DNA from: Xenorhabdus koppenhoeferi
Lineage (GTDB): Bacteria; Pseudomonadota; Gammaproteobacteria; Enterobacterales; Enterobacteriaceae
Direction of reading: 5' to 3'
Length of the DNA: 64,000 nt
Assembly (NCBI RefSeq): GCF_900116635.1
Contig: NZ_FPBJ01000001.1
Span: 124,001-188,000, forward strand
Part shown: in pieces, positions 63,601 through 64,000 of the stretch
Position numbering within the stretch: the stretch's first letter is position 1
Layout of the letters: each line of letters opens with the position of its first letter
The notes under the pieces: model-generated
Databases searched by the model: none
What the model was told of the DNA's origin: nothing
What the model saw: the letters and a program-made list of their open reading frames with translations, nothing else
Program-made: the position numbers and the translations under genes

Positions 63601-64000
63601 TGATTTGGCAAGGCAGGCAATAGATGAACATCCTCAGGAAATTGCGTCATTATATCAGAAAATGGATGAGCTGAATTTGGTGCAATTTATTGCCGCTGCA
63701 CAGAAGTTGGCATTATACCCATCTAATTTGCGCCCTGATTTAATTGCAAGACGCTGGGAGCAGATAGGGAACTATGTTGAAATGGTCAAAGATTATAAGC
63801 CGAAAGCCCTTGCAATAACCTTGCATCAATTCTATGCCATGGAATCTTATCCGCAGATCCCGTTTGTTACAGATATTGAGCTACAGTCCGTAACAATGAA
63901 ACCGTCGTTAGGTTGGGAGCAGATAATTCCCGACTCTTCGCTACAATTAACTCCTGTTCCTGGAGATCATTTTAGCCTGATGGAAGATAGCGAAAATAAA
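51617..64000 (+). CDS. xtpS: Four-module non-ribosomal peptide synthetase, xenotetrapeptide synthetase-like (3' end beyond window)
   Basis: A single open frame of 4128 codons starts at the ATG at 51617 (GAGGT 9 bases upstream; a second ATG follows at codon 5) and runs off the right edge. Domains in order: A1, T1 (Ser600), dual E/C2 (His700, His819), A2, T2 (Ser1673), C3 (HHIISDG, His1862), A3, T3 (Ser2734), dual E/C4 (His2834, His2953), A4, T4 (Ser3822), TE (Ser3948 in GYSSGG, Asp3975, His4118). Ten-residue A-domain codes read by alignment to GrsA are DAFWIGGTFK for A1, A3 and A4 (Val) and DAWCIGAVCK for A2 (probably Leu). The predicted product is D-Val-L-Leu-D-Val-L-Val, probably cyclised by the TE, which fits xenotetrapeptide cyclo(vLvV) of Xenorhabdus nematophila. 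The gene name rests on that match. Only the last few codons after the TE His are missing. Confidence 0.85.
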   Translation, partial: MKASMAKKEIIFDAGLVQIQPEKVSDDISVQKLNLLSEAERTLLLETWNATETVYPDQLGIHQLFERQVEKTPTATALIAGDKTLSYAELNARANRLTHQLIKQGIDPNDHVAILLERSIELVVAQLAILKAGAVYIPIDPNVPDKRKNWLIRDCLAKLLLTDTQTAIPTDLDVSLIRLSDEADVSKEEEGLNPDLLCSNTAPAYIMYTSGSTGTPKGVIVPHRAVARLVINNGYLEIETNDRVAFAANPAFDASTFEVWAPLLNGGALVVIDHTTLLTPPEFIQALDNYQINTLWLSAGLFNRLATELLPVMPQLKNLIIGGDILDPHVITQVLRNNPPQQLLNGYGPTEGTTFTTTYRIKALTAGTTSIPIGRPIANTRVYLLDEQGQPVPSGMIGEIYVGGDGVACGYLNRPELTAERFLADPFSDVPGARMYRTGDLARYLPDGNLEFLGRNDQQVKIRGFRIEPGEIETRLAEYPAVREAVVLASGEGQDKQLVAYVLAEPDNELPAHLREHLSARLPDYMVPVAFVRLDIFPLTANGKLDRRALPAPGEEAFARQVYAAPQGEREITLATLWRELLGIEQISRHDSFFALGGHSLLGIRMIEQLRHLGLTLAARDLFQSPILAELAQTLGQHQVVTVPPNLITAATTALTPAILPLIDLTQPDIDHIIRQVPGGAANIQDIYALSPLQDGILFHHVLKKGGDPYLLAYPMIFADRDLLDRYLFAVQQVVDRHDILRTAFIWQELSVPAQVVWHQAPLSVTELMLNPADGSVSDQLAQRFDPRQYRLDLSQAPLLRFVIAQETDGRWYVLQLQHHLIGDHTTLEVMNREVRAYLDGQEDDLPAPVPFRNLITQAHQGASQEAYTRFFTDMLAEVDEPTLPFGLTEVHRDGSQVIQAHRKLPPVLNNRLRAQARRLGVSLATLCHLAWAQVLSHTSGQEKVVFGTVLFGRMAAGEVADSGMGLFINTLPLRLDIDGTSVHDSVRMAHAGLAGLLDYEHASLALAQRCSGIQSGTPLFSALLNYRHNEQPMTPHERMPGIEFLGEQESTNYPFVLSVEDGIDTLGLTAQVVEPFDSERICGYMQQALESLADALELAPETPVRALNILPASERTLLLETWSTAETPYPEQLCIHQLIEQQAEKAPDATALVFENQTLSHGQLNASANQLAHQLIALGVVPDQRVAICMASSPARVIAVLAVLKAGGAYVPLDPAYPGERLSHILTDAAPEILLADSTGRAALGEQALARLTVLDPTILPDQPDRNPQVAALTSRHLAYVIYTSGSTGTPKGVMIEHRGLINLIQDKITRFGIHPASRMLQFASFGFDAGVWEIMMALGSGACLVIPAETVRQDSRRLWHYLEEQSVTHACLTPALLRDGADLPAIMIKPTLILGGEAPSPVLIRSLSRQATLFNAYGPTEITVCATSWRCPSHYTDMLVPIGRPTANTRIYLLDNYGQPVPLGAVGELYIGGDGVARGYLNRPDLTDERFLADPFSDVPDARMYRTGDLVRYLPDGNLVFVGRNDQQIKIRGFRIEPGEIETRLAEHPMVHETRVVAVTLGDEQDKRLVAYIVAEADSGLAAILHAYLSAMLPEYMVPAAFVCLEAFPLTPNGKLDHQALPAPGEDAFARQIYVAPQGEMEIAIAAIWRELLGVEQIGRYDNFFSLGGHSLLAVRMMNRITAFGVDLPLATLFMSPSLVAFTEKICAQRHANSDQLPEIRPISRDRVLPLSFGQQRLWFLAQFEEISDTYHIPTALRLRGRLDLSAWQQALKRLFARHEALRSVFITVDGQPQVELLPAEFGLPMQKYDLRKASDVDEQLAHLCAQEAKTPFDLTRGPLIRCALVRLAEEEHLFLLTQHHIISDGWSLGILESELTALYVACLNQQPDPLPPLTIQYPDYAVWQRQVFSDEGVQAQSDYWRRTLADAPVLLELPLDRPRPSQQSFAGGQVAVHFDATLVQALKHLGQPHGTTLFMTLLTAWATLLSRLSGQDDVVIGIPSANRNRREIESLLGFFVNTLALRIDLSGMPDVVTLLQRVRQTTLGAQEHQDLPFEQVVEIVQPPRRPEHTPLFQVMFAWQESETKEWQLPELAVTPFELGYDIAKFDLQLELTEKAGEIVGVLNYSSALFDPETIERQMGYLQAILRAMVNQPQQPVTAIDILSSTERTLLLKTWNATETVYPESLCIHQLFEQQVEKTPQATALITREKHLSYSELNVWANRLARQLIGQGVGSGDHIALLFERSIKLVVAQLAVLKAGAVYVPLDPDMPDGRKNWLINDCAAKLLLTDTQTAIPTDLIVPLLRLSDESEAVSEQASGQKNSINLDLPRTSTELAYIMYTSGSTGTPKGVLVPHRAVARLVINNGYVAIEPDDRVAFTANPAFDASTFDIWAPLLNGGALVVIDRAMLLTPVELIRAVQNHGITVMWLTVGLFNRLFTELSPALPQIKTLIVGGDVLDPHVISQVLNNSPPQQLLNGYGPSEGTTFTTTYCIRALAQGAINIPIGRPIANTRVYLLDNHGQPVPLGAIGEIYIGGDGVACGYLNRPDLTAERFLADSFSDQPNARMYRTGDLARYLPDGNLVFMGRNDQQVKIRGFRIEPGEIEARLVEHAEVSEALVLALGGGQDKRLVAYIVAQANDGLATRLREHLNDILPDYMVPAAFVRLDAFPLTPNGKLDRRSLPAPDQHAFAHQVYQAPQGEIEIALAAIWRELLNVERIGRHDSFFALGGHSLLAVKMIERLRRIGLGLSVQTLFQHPTLSVLAQSLAQHCEMSVPDNVITPDAAVLTPAMLPLIDLAQSDIDCIVEQVPGGIANIQDIYALSPLQDGILFHHLLANEGDPYLLIMQQAFADRHLLDRYLAAVQQVVDRHDILRTAFIWQGLSVPAQVVCRQAPLLVTELTLNPADGLISDQLARRFDPRQHRIDLNQAPLLRFVVAQESDGRWIVLQLLHHLIGDHTTLEVMNNEVQAFLTGRTDSLPAPVPFRHLVAQARQGVSQAEHARFFTDMLAEVDEPTLSFGLSEVHYDGSQVTESHRMLAAELNDRLRNQARRLGVSVAALCHLAWAQVLSRSSGQQKVVFGTVLFGRMTAGEGSDGGMGLFINTLPLRLDIDHTSVRDSVRAAHGRLAGLLEHEHASLALAQRCSGVASGTPLFNALLNYRHNTQPITPNEMVSGIEFLGAQERTNYPFVLSVEDGGTDLGLTAQVVQPFDPERICGYMQQALESLAEALEQAPDMSVQQLEILPETERTLLLKTWNATETVYPESLCIHQLFEQQVEKTPQATALITREKHLSYSELNVWANRLARQLIGQGVGSGDHIALLFERSIKLVVAQLAVLKAGAVYVPLDPDMPDGRKNWLINDCAAKLLLTDTQTAIPTDLIVPLLRLSDESEAVSEQASGQKNSINLDLPRTSTELAYIMYTSGSTGTPKGVLVPHRAVARLVINNGYVAIEPDDRVAFTANPAFDASTFDIWAPLLNGGALVVIDRAMLLTPVELIRAVQNHGITVMWLTVGLFNRLFTELSPALPQIKTLIVGGDVLDPHVISQVLNNSPPQQLLNGYGPSEGTTFTTTYCIRALAQGAINIPIGRPIANTRVYLLDNHGQPVPLGAIGEIYIGGDGVACGYLNRPDLTAERFLADSFSDQPNARMYRTGDLARYLPDGNLEFLGRNDQQVKIRGFRIELGEIEARLAEHPAVREAAVRVLGEGQDKHLVAYYVMVQANNIAASADNGLATQLHRHLRTLLPDYMIPAAFVQLDAFPLTPNGKLDHRALPVPEQHTFAHQIYEAPQGETEIVMATIWRELLGVEQISRQDNFFTLGGHSLLAMRMISLAAERGLICSLNNLFQFPVLAELVAEITLDPLSQSQSSAVPIRPDGTEPPLFFIPSGMEDYSYVFGLAQHIQADYPIYALPWPLINEALPTIEALAVRMITFMKAVRPEGPYRIYGYSSGGVLAYAIAQQLLNAGETVDFLGLIDTPAPHHLKALVIQPKLHFLADLARQAIDEHPQEIASLYQKMDELNLVQFIAAAQKLALYPSNLRPDLIARRWEQIGNYVEMVKDYKPKALAITLHQFYAMESYPQIPFVTDIELQSVTMKPSLGWEQIIPDSSLQLTPVPGDHFSLMEDSENK
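51700..53540 (+). other. NRPS module 1: A1-T1 (loading, predicted Val)
   Basis: The protein opens without a condensation domain, so this is the initiation module. A1 shows YTSGSTGTPKG (from residue 208), FDASTFEVW, NGYGPTEG (from 345), YRTGDLARY (from 436) and NGKLDRRALP. The code residues are D-A-F-W-I-G-G-T-F-K, a recognised valine code. T1 has FALGGHSLLG with the phosphopantetheine Ser600. Confidence 0.85.
53560..56750 (+). other. NRPS module 2: dual E/C2-A2-T2 (predicted Leu)
   Basis: C2 carries the N-terminal HHVLKKGGD (His700-701), the extra His motif that marks dual epimerisation/condensation domains, plus HHLIGDHTT (His819-820) in place of the usual HHxxxDG. It should epimerise residue 1 before coupling. 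A2 differs strongly from the other A domains (FDAGVWEIM, HACLTPALL, NAYGPTEITVC; code D-A-W-C-I-G-A-V-C-K), which I read as leucine with moderate confidence. T2 has FSLGGHSLL with Ser1673. Confidence 0.8.
56770..59920 (+). other. NRPS module 3: LCL C3-A3-T3 (predicted Val)
   Basis: C3 begins PLSFGQQRLWFLAQFE and has the canonical HHIISDGWS (His1862-1863), so it accepts an L-configured donor and residue 2 stays L. A3 has the valine code D-A-F-W-I-G-G-T-F-K and contains the first copy of the 1241-base repeat. T3 (Ser2734) precedes a dual E/C domain. Confidence 0.85.
58121..59361 (+). repeat. Near-identical A-domain repeat, copy 1 (A3)
   Basis: This 1241-base stretch recurs at 61361-62601, exactly 3240 bases downstream and in frame. 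I count three mismatches by eye (58441, and two near 58528 and 58534). It runs from the C-A linker (ERTLLLKTWNATET) to just after the YRTGDLARYLPDG motif. Confidence 0.95.
59980..64000 (+). other. NRPS module 4: dual E/C4-A4-T4-TE (predicted Val, release)
   Basis: E/C4 has HHLLANEGD (His2834-2835) and HHLIGDHTT (His2953-2954), so residue 3 should be D. A4 contains the second repeat copy and the same valine code; its C-terminal subdomain differs, with GFRIELGEIE and an insertion around VQANNIAASADNG. T4 has FTLGGHSLL with Ser3822. The type I TE shows GYSSGG (Ser3948), LIDTPAP (Asp3975) and GDHFSLM (His4118), so release by hydrolysis or macrocyclisation is intact. Confidence 0.85.
61361..62601 (+). 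repeat. Near-identical A-domain repeat, copy 2 (A4)
   Basis: Second copy of the segment at 58121-59361. Both edges are abrupt. Upstream the C4 and C3 ends are unrelated. Downstream, from 62602, the A3 and A4 C-terminal parts diverge at once, with many silent and coding differences. Confidence 0.95.

Overview
The window is a chromosome segment of an entomopathogenic enterobacterium of the Xenorhabdus/Photorhabdus group, most likely Xenorhabdus. This rests on a core-gene order and protein sequences close to Escherichia coli, ERIC-type repeats, a gene that looks like the insecticidal toxin txp40, and a four-module non-ribosomal peptide synthetase (NRPS) whose layout and predicted substrates fit xenotetrapeptide synthetase. 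All names come from reading the translations; no database search was possible.

Layout. (1) 1-8.3 kb: btuF-mtnN (minus), dgt, barA and relA. relA is flanked by two decayed genes, an internally deleted rlmD and a frameshifted, deleted mazG. (2) 8.5-21.4 kb: pyrG, eno, a DASS/SLC13 carboxylate transporter, an AT-rich secreted alpha/beta-hydrolase-like gene, an aldehyde dehydrogenase, a complete ERIC element, a small lipoprotein, sprT, metK and speA. (3) 21.5-28.4 kb: the minus-strand cluster xerD-dsbC-recJ-prfB-lysS, with the classical prfB frameshift site, then fldB. (4) 28.4-30.8 kb: an accessory pocket between fldB and ygfX-sdhE, holding a broken small-protein gene, 730 bp of AT-rich non-coding DNA and the txp40-like toxin. 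(5) 30.8-50.2 kb: conserved housekeeping genes: sdhE-ygfX, ygfZ, an HD hydrolase, gcvTHP, ygfB-pepP-ubiH-ubiI, zapA-ssrS(6S RNA)-fau, serA, rpiA, argP, yggE, mscS and yacL. (6) 50.2-51.6 kb: a junkyard with an RpiR/SIS-type relic and an IS4-type transposase relic. (7) 51.6 kb to the end: one open NRPS gene of 4128 visible codons, running off the right edge just after the thioesterase catalytic His.

The NRPS reads A-T-(E/C)-A-T-C-A-T-(E/C)-A-T-TE. Specificity residues suggest Val-Leu-Val-Val, and the two dual epimerisation/condensation domains predict D configuration at residues 1 and 3. Its third and fourth adenylation domains share a 1241-bp segment with only three mismatches, a sign of very recent copying inside the gene. 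The txp40-like protein ends in a domain that resembles YoeB/RelE mRNA interferases behind a Thr/Ser/Pro-rich linker.

The core genes form recognisable functional sets: the glycine cleavage system, ubiquinone hydroxylases, stringent response, translation release and tRNA charging, and Fe-S/flavinylation assembly factors. Accessory content is confined to a few small pockets and the NRPS end.
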